NCBI GenBank assembly: GCA_016715645.1
Contig: JADJZR010000003.1
Span: 248,001-312,000 of the forward strand
Source: Elusimicrobiota bacterium
Lineage (GTDB): Bacteria; Elusimicrobiota; Elusimicrobia; FEN-1173
Reading direction: 5' to 3'
DNA: 64,000 bases
The notes under the pieces were generated by a model. That model was not told where the DNA came from, ran no database searches, and was given only the letters and a program-made list of their open reading frames with translations. The first letter of the stretch is position 1. Each line of letters opens with the position of its first letter. The position numbers and the translations under genes are program-made. Below, in pieces: positions 1-8,627 of this stretch.

Positions 1-692
1 TTTATTAATTCTTCCGCCAGCCACCAGTCTTCGGGTTGGTTAATGTCAAACCCTTCGAGACCTTCCGTCAAAAAAGGGATGATTTTCTCGCCGGCGATCG
101 TCCCCCCTTCCAAAGGAACGCGAGTCCAGGCAATTTCCAGGCTGGCATTTTGAACATAGACTTTTGGCAACGCTTGGTACGGCATGCTGTGCCAAGGAGG
201 AGTCCTGGGGCCTCCGGGTAAAAGAGGCATTATCCAGTCCCCTTCCTTGACCCACATTTTTCCGGGATGTTGTCCGCACAACTCCACAGCGCGAAGAGAA
301 TCGACCTCCGGAAGCTGTTGGAAGAGGCTCCATGCTCGCTGAATTGTACTGGCCGTTCGAAACGGGCTAGTCGGCCGCAGAAGGGCGAACGATTCATAGT
401 TTTGTCCCTGTTCCGAGAGGGCCTTAAGAACATGCCGAACCCATTCGATATCCGGAGAGAGATCGCCCGCGAATTCCGCTGGTCGAAGGAAGGGAACTTC
501 GCCCCCGTAATGACGGGCCACCTCGGCCACGCCCTCGCTGTCAGTGGACACCACCACTGAATCAAACACCCCGGACGATCTGGCCGCACTCAGGGTGTAG
601 GCCAATAAGGGATGCCCGTTTAAAACCCGGATGTTTTTTGCCTTCACTCGTTTGGAGCCTGAGCGGGCGGGGATAAGGGCGACAGTTTTCAT
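1..692 (-). CDS. neuA: Acylneuraminate cytidylyltransferase (NeuA-like), 3' end cut by window edge
   Basis: This gene activates a nonulosonic (sialic-acid-like) sugar as the CMP-sugar, in the cytoplasm. The reading frame opens at ATG 692 and stays open to base 1 (230 codons visible). The nucleotide-binding loop LIPARSGSKRV is at residues 6-16, a TDSEG motif at 50-54 and the substrate-loop LRPTSPFRT at 105-113. The end reads GFDINQPEDWW, the usual family terminus, so only a few residues are probably missing. It overlaps the upstream flippase gene by 4 nt (ATGA), so it is translationally coupled to the polysaccharide operon. The NeuB-type synthase at 6.4-7.5 kb supplies its likely substrate. 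The exact sugar (Neu5Ac, legionaminic acid, Kdn or another) cannot be told from sequence. Confidence 0.85.
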   Translation of the reverse strand, partial: MKTVALIPARSGSKRVKAKNIRVLNGHPLLAYTLSAARSSGVFDSVVVSTDSEGVAEVARHYGGEVPFLRPAEFAGDLSPDIEWVRHVLKALSEQGQNYESFALLRPTSPFRTASTIQRAWSLFQQLPEVDSLRAVELCGQHPGKMWVKEGDWIMPLLPGGPRTPPWHSMPYQALPKVYVQNASLEIAWTRVPLEGGTIAGEKIIPFLTEGLEGFDINQPEDWWLAEELI

Positions 693-2064
693 TGGTTTAG
701 CAGAGAAGCAGGGGCCTTTCCCTGGTGCATTGGATTCCTTCGATGATCAAGATAAAGATAGACAAAAAAAATGAGCGCATAATATAAACTTGTTGCGAGC
801 GCAATTCCAACGGTTCCCCACGAATTAAAAAAAAGAAACCGCAAACTAATCGCAAGCGGTAACCCCAAGACGCCTACCCATGTCGGGGTCCACACATCCC
901 CCTTGGAGTAGAACCGGTTTGCCATGACCAGTAACACGGGGCTAAGAAGTTGCCCTCCCATAGCCATCATCAGGACCCACAGAAGATGAACATCGCCTAA
1001 ATCCATCTGTCCTTTATAAAAAACGATCTTCAATAGCGGAAAACCAAGAACAACCAACACAACAAACGAAAAGACACCCAGAAGGAGCGTCTGGAGAAAC
1101 CCCCGCAAATAGAGGGATCGAGCGCTTTCTTCATCACCCTCTTGAACCCGTCTAGACAAATGAACCAAAGCCGGGTTTGCGATAGATCGCTGTAGAACGA
1201 TTTCCCCGGCGTTAAAAACCTGTTGACCCACATTAAAAAGAGACAATTGGCCGACCGGCGCTAACGACGACAAGACTCGATCAACCAAATAGGTCAACTT
1301 ATAAATGGCTGCCCCGCCCGTAAGTATACCAATTCGGTGGAGCAAAGCCCTCGAGATCACCTTGCGAAAATGGACGGGCCGAAAGACACCAAGAACTCCC
1401 CCAATCCCCCCAAAGGACACCGCAATTCGAAGAACCAAGGCCCATGCAAATCCTTTCACTCCTAACGATGGGAACAAAAAGAGAAAGGCAAGAAGGGCCA
1501 GCAGGGATCCCACCAGAGAGGAAATTTCTGCGCGAAAAAATCGCCCCTGCGCGTAAGCGAGGCTCTGAGTCACGCCAAAACCGGCCTGTAAGGGAATCAT
1601 CCAAACCAAAATACGGAACAATTCCACTAACAAATTTTGTGCCTTGTCCGAAAATCCGAAAAAGAACACCCCCAGCCATTGGTGACCCGTGAGGGATAAG
1701 ACCCAAGCGCCTACTCCCAATAGAATCATCGCCCACTGGACCAAGCCCCACGCCGAGTCTTGCTGGTCCTGTTGAGTCATGGACGAGAAATGAGGAATCA
1801 ACGCTTTCCCCATGACCGAAATCATCACCATCACAACCATTTGAGGAATGAGCAATGCGGCGAATACGACATCAGTGTTTACGGTCGCCCGAGACGAATC
1901 AATAGGTACCAGTTCAAGACGAAAGAAACACTAAGATTTCCGGCTGTCAATAAAGCCATCTGGGAAGCGGCCCATCCTGGAGCGTAATGCTTCCATCTGC
2001 GGATAAGTCGCACACTTAACATGCGCCGGATGAAAAAATCGCCCTCTTTGACCTTTTGAATCAA
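689..2064 (-). pseudogene. MurJ/Wzx-like polysaccharide flippase, broken by one frameshift
   Basis: This is a multi-spanning membrane protein of the MATE/MVF (MurJ, Wzx) lipid-oligosaccharide flippase superfamily. It would move undecaprenyl-linked oligosaccharide across the inner membrane. The downstream frame (689-1855, start codon TTG, 388 codons) holds about ten hydrophobic segments. The missing N-terminus is in another frame, from about TTG 2064 (or ATG 2022), and ends at a stop near 1879. That upstream frame ends WYLLIRLGRP; the downstream frame, open back to 1930, continues ATVNTDVVFAALLIPQM. The join falls at the GGG run of 1888-1890, and adding one G restores a continuous protein of about 460 residues, normal for the family. 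Either the gene is inactivated or the base is a sequencing error. It follows the aldehyde dehydrogenase gene and overlaps neuA by 4 nt. Confidence 0.75.
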
Positions 2065-2068
2065 CTTC

Positions 2069-3580
2069 TCAAGCCTTGCTTGGATCGAAGTTAATATAGA
2101 GGGTTTTCCAATCGGAGTAGACATCGAGAGCTTCGCTCCCCGCTTCTCGCCAACCCGTTCCAGAATCCTTGAGCCCCCCAAATGGCAGATGAGGTTCACT
2201 TCCGTAAGTTGGACCGTTCACGACAGCGACGCCCGATTGAATTTTCCCCAGAAACGTCATGGCTCGATCGATATTCTTGGTGTGAATGGCCGCCGTGAGC
2301 CCATAGGGGGAAGCATTTGCCGAGGCAACCGCCTCTTCAAAATTTTTCGCCCGGTAAAGACAACAAATCGGCCCAAATAATTCCGTTCGGGAGATTTCCG
2401 ATAACGGATCTGAATCCTCTAATACCGTCGGCTCTATGAAATACCCTTGGACGTGCGCCGGACCCACCATTCGCTTGCCACCCGTGAGAAGTTTCGCCCC
2501 GGCCGCCCTAGCTTTTTTGACAGCGGCCACCATGTTCTCCAACTGTTCCTCGTTGATCACCGGGCCGTAATCGTCTGAATCCCGGCATCCCACTTTGAGT
2601 GCCCGAACACGGGTCAATAATTTTTCTTTAAACGTTTCATACACGGCATCAAAAACAATGAGTCGGGTGCCGGCGGCGCAGCGTTGTCCGGCGTTACTGC
2701 ACGCCGACATAACAGCGGCCTCAACCGCTTTATCCAAATCGGCGTCATCACACACGATCAAGGGGTTTTTACCACCCAACTCGAGGCACACTTTGGCCAA
2801 CCGAGCCCCGGCTATTTTTTGGATCAATCGCCCCACTTCCGTTGATCCGGTAAAACTGATCAGCGCCACATCTGGATGATCCACCAGAGGGGCTCCGGCC
2901 TCTTCTCCAAATCCGTGAACCACATTGAGCACGCCCGCGGGGACCCCCGCTTCGCAAAAAATTTTCGCGCACATCCACGCCGTCAGAGGTGTGTCTTCCG
3001 ATGATTTCAAAACCGCCGCGTTCCCACACAAAAGCGCCGGAAAAACTTTCCAAGCCACATTCGCAATGGGCGTATTGGCGGCAATGATCAGACCGGCCAC
3101 CCCAAGGGGTTGGCGAACGATGAAAGCGGCCTTGTTCGGGACGGCGCTCGTGGTTGTCTTCCCGTAAAATCGACGTCCCTCTCCCGCCACGAAAAAACCC
3201 ATCTCGACGGCGGCTCCAACTTCCCCCAATGCGTCTTTCACCGATTTCCCTGTTTCCAGAGCGACGATCTTTGCCAACTCATCGGCCCTTTCCCGAAGGA
3301 TCATCGAGGCGGCGCGAAGCACGTCGCCCCGACTAACAGGCGTTGCCTGAGCCCAGTCAATCTGAGCCCGTTTAGCGCTCTCCACCGCGGCTTTCACATC
3401 GGTTTTTCCCGACCGAGCCACTTGCAAGAGAACCTCCCCGGTGGCCGGGGACAACTTAGAAAAAAAATCTCCGGAAACCGCCTTGCATTCCTTGTTGTCT
3501 ATCCAATTGCCGATTTCCGTTGGATAGGAAACGGAGGAATCGACGGGGATCGAAATGCTGTTCTGTCGTTCTTTGCCCAA
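2069..3580 (-). CDS. NAD(P)-dependent aldehyde dehydrogenase
   Basis: A 503-residue ALDH-superfamily enzyme that oxidises an aldehyde to a carboxylate. Landmarks are FTGSTEVG at 243-250 in the cofactor-binding part, the general-base Glu267 in CLELGGKN and the nucleophile Cys301 in NAGQRCAAG. The length is typical. It starts at TTG 3580, preceded by AAGGAG six bases upstream, 14 nt after the disrupted SDR gene. Position between an SDR and a flippase inside a nonulosonate cluster suggests it tailors a sugar precursor rather than serving central metabolism, but the substrate is unknown. Closest-looking subgroup is the succinate-semialdehyde/betaine-aldehyde type, which is weak evidence for substrate. 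Confidence 0.85.
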   Translation of the reverse strand: MGKERQNSISIPVDSSVSYPTEIGNWIDNKECKAVSGDFFSKLSPATGEVLLQVARSGKTDVKAAVESAKRAQIDWAQATPVSRGDVLRAASMILRERADELAKIVALETGKSVKDALGEVGAAVEMGFFVAGEGRRFYGKTTTSAVPNKAAFIVRQPLGVAGLIIAANTPIANVAWKVFPALLCGNAAVLKSSEDTPLTAWMCAKIFCEAGVPAGVLNVVHGFGEEAGAPLVDHPDVALISFTGSTEVGRLIQKIAGARLAKVCLELGGKNPLIVCDDADLDKAVEAAVMSACSNAGQRCAAGTRLIVFDAVYETFKEKLLTRVRALKVGCRDSDDYGPVINEEQLENMVAAVKKARAAGAKLLTGGKRMVGPAHVQGYFIEPTVLEDSDPLSEISRTELFGPICCLYRAKNFEEAVASANASPYGLTAAIHTKNIDRAMTFLGKIQSGVAVVNGPTYGSEPHLPFGGLKDSGTGWREAGSEALDVYSDWKTLYINFDPSKA

Positions 3581-3594
3581 GGGAATCTCCTTCT

Positions 3595-4401
3595 TTACCA
3601 GGTGGTGAAACCGCCGTCCACCATAAGATTTATCCCGGTTACATACCGAGACGCGTCCGATGCAAGAAACAAAAATGGACCCTGCAAATCATTCAACGTT
3701 GCCATCCGGGAGAGAGGAACACGTGAAATGAATTTCGATTTAAACGTTCCATCCTGCCCTCCCTCCACGCCCCCCGGAGAGAGAGTGTTCACCCGTACTC
3801 CCTTCGGCCCCCAAAGAGTTGCCAAAAATTTGGTTAGATTGGCCAAGGCGGCCTTGGAGGCGCCGTAGGCGGGCGGTTTTAGAAAGGGCGGTTTTCCAGG
3901 AAGATGATCGTAAAACCGTTGATCCGGCGATACGACGGCGTAAAGGGACCCGATGTTAATGACCGACCCGTGGCCCGAGGCCGCCAAATCTTCACCAAAA
4001 ACCTGAAGTATCTGAAAAGCCCCAAACATATTGACCTCAAAATCCGCCTCACATCCTCAATGGGAATTTCATGGAAATGAAAATTCTTTTAATACCGCTG
4101 AGGGCTGATCAATCCCGGCATTATTCACCAGCACCGAAATCGGGCCCTTGGCCTTCACCCGGATTTTTTCCAAATCAGCCCGGCAAGTCACATCTCCACG
4201 AACAAGGGTTAAACGCTTAGGGAATTTTTTTAGAAGCCTTAAAAATAACGACGGAACAGGAACCTCGGCCCTGTCCAATGCCATCACCCAGGCGCCCGCC
4301 ACTAAAGAGGTTTCGATCCAAACCTGCGCAAGTTTCCCCAACCCGCCCGTCACAAGGACCCCGCGACCGTTCAAATCAAACAGTTTTCTGTCCACACTCA
4401 T
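3595..4401 (-). pseudogene. Short-chain dehydrogenase/reductase (SDR), disrupted in the middle
   Basis: A classical SDR oxidoreductase in two pieces. The N-terminal piece (4069-4401) has the Rossmann start GVLVTGGLGKLAQ and the NNAG motif. The C-terminal piece (3595-4029) has the catalytic set: Ser in INIGSLYA, then YGASK, then the usual DGGFTTW end. Both pieces are in the same frame, separated by in-frame TGA codons at 4069-4071 and 4057-4059. Reading the interval one frame over gives FHEIPIEDV, followed by EADFEVNMFGAF, normal SDR sequence, so two compensating indels between about 4050 and 4072 would repair it. Initiation is probably GTG 4395 (AAGGAG six bases upstream) rather than ATG 4401. 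It sits 14 nt before the aldehyde dehydrogenase gene, and the two may act in sequence. Confidence 0.8.
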
Positions 4402-4426
4402 CTCCTTTTCAACTTCACGTTTAAAC

Positions 4427-5635
4427 TCAAACCGGCAACGTTTCTAAAAATATCCGCTCCATCGACCGGTGGGTATTTAAAACGTCAAATTTTTCCGTTA
4501 CGCACTTCCTCCCCTCCCGACCCATTTCCTGACAGAGAGAAGGGTTTTCCAGTAGAGTCAAAAGAGCCTGAGCAAGCGCCTGCGGGTCCGCCGGAGGGAC
4601 CAACAACCCGTTCTTCCCATGCTGCAACACTTCGGGTGTCCCACCGATTTGACACCCCACGGCTGGACGCCCAACCGCTGAAGCTTCGGCAATCGAAAGA
4701 CCGAAACACGCCCGTTGGTTGATACTGGGAGCCGCCAATACGTCAGCGGCGGCGTACAAGCCCGGAAGATCCTCAGTTGGAATATCGGGAAGAACGACTA
4801 CATTTTGCGGATATCGATTTGCAACCCGCACGGCCTCCGCCGACAAGGAACCCGATGCCCCTGCAATCACAAAAAAAGAAGAGGGCTGTGATCGAAGAAC
4901 TTCCGGAATAGCTTTCAATAGGACATGCAACCCCATTTCGTGCACCATCCGAGCCAAATATAAAACCACCTGCCGCTCCGGAGAGAGCCCCCATCGTGCC
5001 CGCATCGGGGCCCCATCGACTCCGGGATGAAACCTGGCGGGATCGACACCGTAATATACCACTTCGACTGGCAAGTCAACGTTCAGATTGCGCAGACTAT
5101 CGGCGCAATGTTGGCTGCATGAAATAATTCGGTGGCTCGATTGAAGGATCTTCACCGCAACCGTCCGCAAATGCCGATAGAGGGACGGGAAAGCAAATAT
5201 TTCACCGAACACCGTTGTGACCAGCGGAATTCCAAACCGCTTTGACACCCAAGAACCCACCAGGCCCGCTGAAAAAATATGGTAAGCGCTAATGACACGA
5301 ACGTCAAATTCCTTAATGATCTGGGCCGCAACCGAAAAGGTCGACAACGCTCCTAAACACAACTTCGGTGCCATGCGCAACACATCCATATGGATGAGTC
5401 CCTCGGACCAAGCCCGCCGGTCTACCAAAGAATGAGCGACCCTCTCCCAACGTGGGGGACGATGGAGTGTGTAGCCCGAGAAATTATCTCGTCGCGATCC
5501 TCGACTGTCTTGGGCTAAAACGTGAACGTCCCACCCCCGCTCCACCAAATAGGGGACCAACCGGGAAAGATGGATGGGGACTCCTCCGAACGGCGGGGGA
5601 TAATTCCCAAGAATCAACAGACTTTTTTTCTTCAC
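4427..5635 (-). CDS. Glycosyltransferase family 4 (GT-B fold)
   Basis: A 402-residue GT-B transferase of the GT4 type that adds a sugar from a nucleotide donor to a growing glycan at the inner face of the membrane. The N-terminal domain begins LLILGNYPPPFGGVPIHLSRL, typical of the family. The C-terminal donor-binding domain has YLARMVHEMGLHVLLKA, then PDIPTEDLPGLYAAADVLAAPS, and the E-x7-E region around SIAEASAVGRPAVGCQIGG. The gene overlaps the upstream methyltransferase gene by 4 nt. Donor and acceptor are not predictable. Confidence 0.85.
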   Translation of the reverse strand: MKKKSLLILGNYPPPFGGVPIHLSRLVPYLVERGWDVHVLAQDSRGSRRDNFSGYTLHRPPRWERVAHSLVDRRAWSEGLIHMDVLRMAPKLCLGALSTFSVAAQIIKEFDVRVISAYHIFSAGLVGSWVSKRFGIPLVTTVFGEIFAFPSLYRHLRTVAVKILQSSHRIISCSQHCADSLRNLNVDLPVEVVYYGVDPARFHPGVDGAPMRARWGLSPERQVVLYLARMVHEMGLHVLLKAIPEVLRSQPSSFFVIAGASGSLSAEAVRVANRYPQNVVVLPDIPTEDLPGLYAAADVLAAPSINQRACFGLSIAEASAVGRPAVGCQIGGTPEVLQHGKNGLLVPPADPQALAQALLTLLENPSLCQEMGREGRKCVTEKFDVLNTHRSMERIFLETLPV

Positions 5636-6387
5636 CCGTCCTTGCCTTCCGATGGGCGTTGAGCCGCGGCTATTAGATTTTGAGACACAATACGACGAAA
5701 GCCGCTTCCCACCTCCACGAAGAGCAGAAGCCGATAGATCCCCTCAACAACCTTCCACAGCGCGAGACGAATAAGGGAGGGAATACCCCGCGCCACAAAC
5801 TCCCAGGGCCAAAACCCTTCTGGGTTCAAACCCCCGCCTCTAAAAAGCTGAGATAAACTAGACACGGTAAAAGCGGTTTCGTGAGTGAAATCTCCATAGC
5901 GGATTCGTCCAAAATAAGGAGACTCTCCATTTGGAACCTGAAAGACCAAACGCCCTCCCGGACACAGGGAGGCACGGCACAGACTTAAAAGAGATGGGAT
6001 CTCCTGTTTAGGTATGTGCTCCAACACATCTCGAAAAAAAATCAACACATACCGGTTCAGGCGAGAGGCCAAATAACATCGCACATCCGCCACTTCGACG
6101 TTGTGAACGCCTAATTTGCGACAGATCTCAACCTGCTCCCGACTGATATCGATCCCTTCCGCCGATTTCCAACCAAGCGATTGAATCCACGCAAGCAAGC
6201 TTCCATCGCCGCATCCGACATCCAAAATTAAACCGTCCGGGGAAACATCCAAAAAACGCCCAAAAGATTTCCGCCACTGCGCCGCCTGGAACCGATGCCT
6301 TTGCACCGTTGGTTCCCCTTTGCGAGGAACAACATGCCGGGAGGAGTAATTTAGAAAATCGTCGTCACGCCCGTTGTTGTCTTTCAT
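5632..6387 (-). CDS. Class I SAM-dependent methyltransferase
   Basis: A 251-residue methyltransferase with the SAM-binding glycine motif LDVGCGDGS at 55-63 and an acidic post-I region (AEGIDIS). The motif-IV-like segment reads FFRDVLEHIPKQEIPSLL, common in methyltransferases of O-antigen loci. The C-terminal part has a hydrophobic stretch around LIRLALWKVVEGIYRLLLF that may associate with the membrane. It overlaps the GT4 gene by 4 nt and follows the NeuB-type gene by 32 nt. It probably O-methylates a sugar of the glycan; position and substrate are unknown. Confidence 0.8.
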   Translation of the reverse strand: MKDNNGRDDDFLNYSSRHVVPRKGEPTVQRHRFQAAQWRKSFGRFLDVSPDGLILDVGCGDGSLLAWIQSLGWKSAEGIDISREQVEICRKLGVHNVEVADVRCYLASRLNRYVLIFFRDVLEHIPKQEIPSLLSLCRASLCPGGRLVFQVPNGESPYFGRIRYGDFTHETAFTVSSLSQLFRGGGLNPEGFWPWEFVARGIPSLIRLALWKVVEGIYRLLLFVEVGSGFRRIVSQNLIAAAQRPSEGKDG

Positions 6388-6419
6388 AAGACCGGAAGGA
6401 AAGGACGGTGAATCTCAGA

Positions 6420-7493
6420 TTACGCGTTTACGCCCGACACGAAATCCGAAACGAGATCGAGAGAAAATTCCTGATCTTCGATCATGGGTTTATTCAACGT
6501 TTTTCCCAACAATTTACTGATCTCGTAAGGGGGCAAACCGTCACCCGGCGATTTAATTGAAATATCGGCTGGTGTCAGAACATGCCCGCTGGCCAGGGAA
6601 CGAGCCGTCACAAGCTTCTTACCCATTTTGAGAAGAGGTTTTTGTTCGGAAGGAAAGGTTCTCTTTACACCTGTGCCCAAGGCAAGACGCAAGCGTTGAA
6701 GGTCCCGAACCATTTTTTTTAGTCCCACGGGTTCAAGGGAGAACGCGTGATCGGTGCCTTTCATGGCCCGATTGAGCGTGAAGTGCTTTTCAATCACACG
6801 GGCGCCCAAAACATAAGCCGCCACCGCCATGGCGATTCCACTGTCGTGACTTGAGAAACCGATCGTCGCCTCGGGGAATTCCTTGCGAAAGGTTGCGATC
6901 ACGTTCAGTTCCAGTTCTTCAAAAGCGGGAGGATAACCCGCTGTGCATTGAAGGATTGCCAACTGGGAATGGATGGGGAGAACCGCATCATACATCCGCC
7001 GCACGTCATCGAAACTCCCACCCCCCGTGCTGACAATCAACGGTTTCTTAAACGACGCGACATATTGCAGAAGGGGGATATTTTTCAAGTCGCCCGACGC
7101 GATCTTGTAGGCGGGAACGTCAAGCGCCTCAAGAAAATCCGCGCTTTTAAAATCAAACACCGTCGCAAAAAATATCAACCCCAGTTCTTTGGCGTATCTT
7201 TGAAGCTCTTTGTATTCATCCTGACCAAATTCCAGAGCTTCCCGATGCAGGCCATAGGTTGGACCATAACTATTTTCATTGTCGTAGGGTTGATTGTACA
7301 TGGCCTGCGTGTAGAGGGATTTGTTGTCGCGTTTTTGCAACTTGACGCAATGAGCCCCGCACTCCTTCGCCGCTCGAAACATCTCTTTACATGTATCAAC
7401 TTTCCCTTGATGATTGTGCCCAATTTCAGCAATAATGAAGGCATCGGTTGCATCGTTAAAAACTCGTCCATCAACGGCAAACTGTCGGCTCAT
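6420..7493 (-). CDS. neuB: NeuB-family nonulosonate synthase
   Basis: A 357-residue enzyme condensing phosphoenolpyruvate with a six-carbon amino sugar to give a nine-carbon nonulosonic acid. The TIM-barrel part starts IIAEIGHNHQG at 20-30, continues with KLQKR at 51-55 and FFATVFD at 108-114, and carries the EKHFTL metal-site motif at 235-240. A C-terminal SAF (antifreeze-like) domain spans about 294-350. An SD-like AGAGGG lies before the ATG. The product should be the substrate of the NeuA-like gene at the left edge. No NeuC/LegG-type 2-epimerase is visible in this window, so the hexosamine precursor route must lie elsewhere or differ. The NeuB, LegI and PseI subgroups cannot be separated safely by eye. 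Confidence 0.88.
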   Translation of the reverse strand: MSRQFAVDGRVFNDATDAFIIAEIGHNHQGKVDTCKEMFRAAKECGAHCVKLQKRDNKSLYTQAMYNQPYDNENSYGPTYGLHREALEFGQDEYKELQRYAKELGLIFFATVFDFKSADFLEALDVPAYKIASGDLKNIPLLQYVASFKKPLIVSTGGGSFDDVRRMYDAVLPIHSQLAILQCTAGYPPAFEELELNVIATFRKEFPEATIGFSSHDSGIAMAVAAYVLGARVIEKHFTLNRAMKGTDHAFSLEPVGLKKMVRDLQRLRLALGTGVKRTFPSEQKPLLKMGKKLVTARSLASGHVLTPADISIKSPGDGLPPYEISKLLGKTLNKPMIEDQEFSLDLVSDFVSGVNA

Positions 7494-7543
7494 AAAACAC
7501 CCTCTTTTCGATGAATTTCAAAAAAAACAAGCGGATGGCTGTT

Positions 7544-8557
7544 CTATTTTGATTTTAAACGGGCCATATCCTCGTGGACCATACACGACACCAAGTCGGA
7601 AAAGGACATCCGCGGGGTCCAACCCAAATCACGCTTGGCTTTGGATGGATCTCCAATAAGCAAGTCCACCTCAGCGGGCCGAAGGAAAGTGGGGTCAATG
7701 GAAACCACAGTTTTTCCAGATCGTTTGTCGATCCCTTTTTCGTCGACCCCTTTCCCCTCCCACATGAGGCTTATTTCGGCGGCGGAAAAAGCCTCTTCGA
7801 CCAATCGCCGGACCGAATAGGTTTTTCCCGTGGCAACGACAAAATCGTCGGGTTTCGGCTGTTGCAACATGAGCCACATGGCTTCAACGTAGTCACCGGC
7901 AAACCCCCAATCCCGCTGGCTATCAAGATTCCCCATCCGCAGTTCCTGAGCCAGGCCCAACTTGATCTTGGCAACCGTGTGGGATACTTTGCGAGTCACA
8001 AATTCCAAACCGCGCCGCGGGGATTCGTGATTAAACAAAATCCCCGAACAGGCAAACACGTTGTAACTCTCCCGGTAGTTCACGGTAATCCAGTGACCAT
8101 AGACCTTAGCAACTCCGTATGGACTCCGGGGGTAAAACGGCGTTTTTTCCGTCTGTGGCGTTTCCTGGACTTTTCCAAACATTTCAGAGGAAGACGCTTG
8201 GTAAAATTTTGTGTCCGGCTTGTGTTTGCGAATGGCTTCCAGGATTCGAGTCACGCCAATCCCCGTCACGTCCCCCGTCAGTCCGGGCTGGTTCCAGGAA
8301 ACCGGGACAAACGATTGAGCCGCTAAATTGTAAACTTCGTCCGGTTTAACAACGCGGATGGCCTCATCCAAAGAAGACTGGTCCGTGAGATCCCCTTGAA
8401 CGCATACGACCCGATCTTTGATGTGCCGAATACGATCGTCGTTTAACGTGCTCGACCGGCGAACCATGCCGAACACCTGATACCCCTTGGACAACAACAA
8501 CTCCGCCAAGTAGGACCCATCTTGCCCCGTCATTCCAGAAATGAGCGCTTTCTTCAT
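7544..8557 (-). CDS. gmd: GDP-mannose 4,6-dehydratase
   Basis: A 337-residue extended-SDR enzyme that turns GDP-D-mannose into GDP-4-keto-6-deoxymannose, the branch point to GDP-fucose, GDP-rhamnose or GDP-perosamine. The NADP-binding GMTGQDGSYL is at 8-17, RRSS at 33-36, SSSEMFG at 122-128 and the catalytic Tyr-x3-Lys at Y147/K151. The ATG at 8557 is preferred because AGAGGTG lies nine bases upstream; an in-frame GTG at 8569 would give four extra residues. The fused ManA-phosphomannomutase at 38-41 kb makes mannose-1-phosphate for the same pathway. The second enzyme of the branch (reductase or aminotransferase) is not obvious next to it. Confidence 0.93.
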   Translation of the reverse strand: MKKALISGMTGQDGSYLAELLLSKGYQVFGMVRRSSTLNDDRIRHIKDRVVCVQGDLTDQSSLDEAIRVVKPDEVYNLAAQSFVPVSWNQPGLTGDVTGIGVTRILEAIRKHKPDTKFYQASSSEMFGKVQETPQTEKTPFYPRSPYGVAKVYGHWITVNYRESYNVFACSGILFNHESPRRGLEFVTRKVSHTVAKIKLGLAQELRMGNLDSQRDWGFAGDYVEAMWLMLQQPKPDDFVVATGKTYSVRRLVEEAFSAAEISLMWEGKGVDEKGIDKRSGKTVVSIDPTFLRPAEVDLLIGDPSKAKRDLGWTPRMSFSDLVSCMVHEDMARLKSK

Positions 8558-8627
8558 TTGCTCTGTCACCTCTTGATTATAAATTGGCCACTCGGTGCAT
8601 CATTCTAGCAGTTTCAACCCATCAAAA

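Noticed and set aside
4050..4072. Programmed frameshifting in the SDR gene
   Set aside because: Two opposite shifts within about 20 bases, with no slippery heptamer or stimulatory structure, fit error or mutation better.
8576..8581. Exact TATAAT upstream of gmd
   Set aside because: No -35 at the right distance, and transcription from it would begin inside the ribosome-binding site of gmd.
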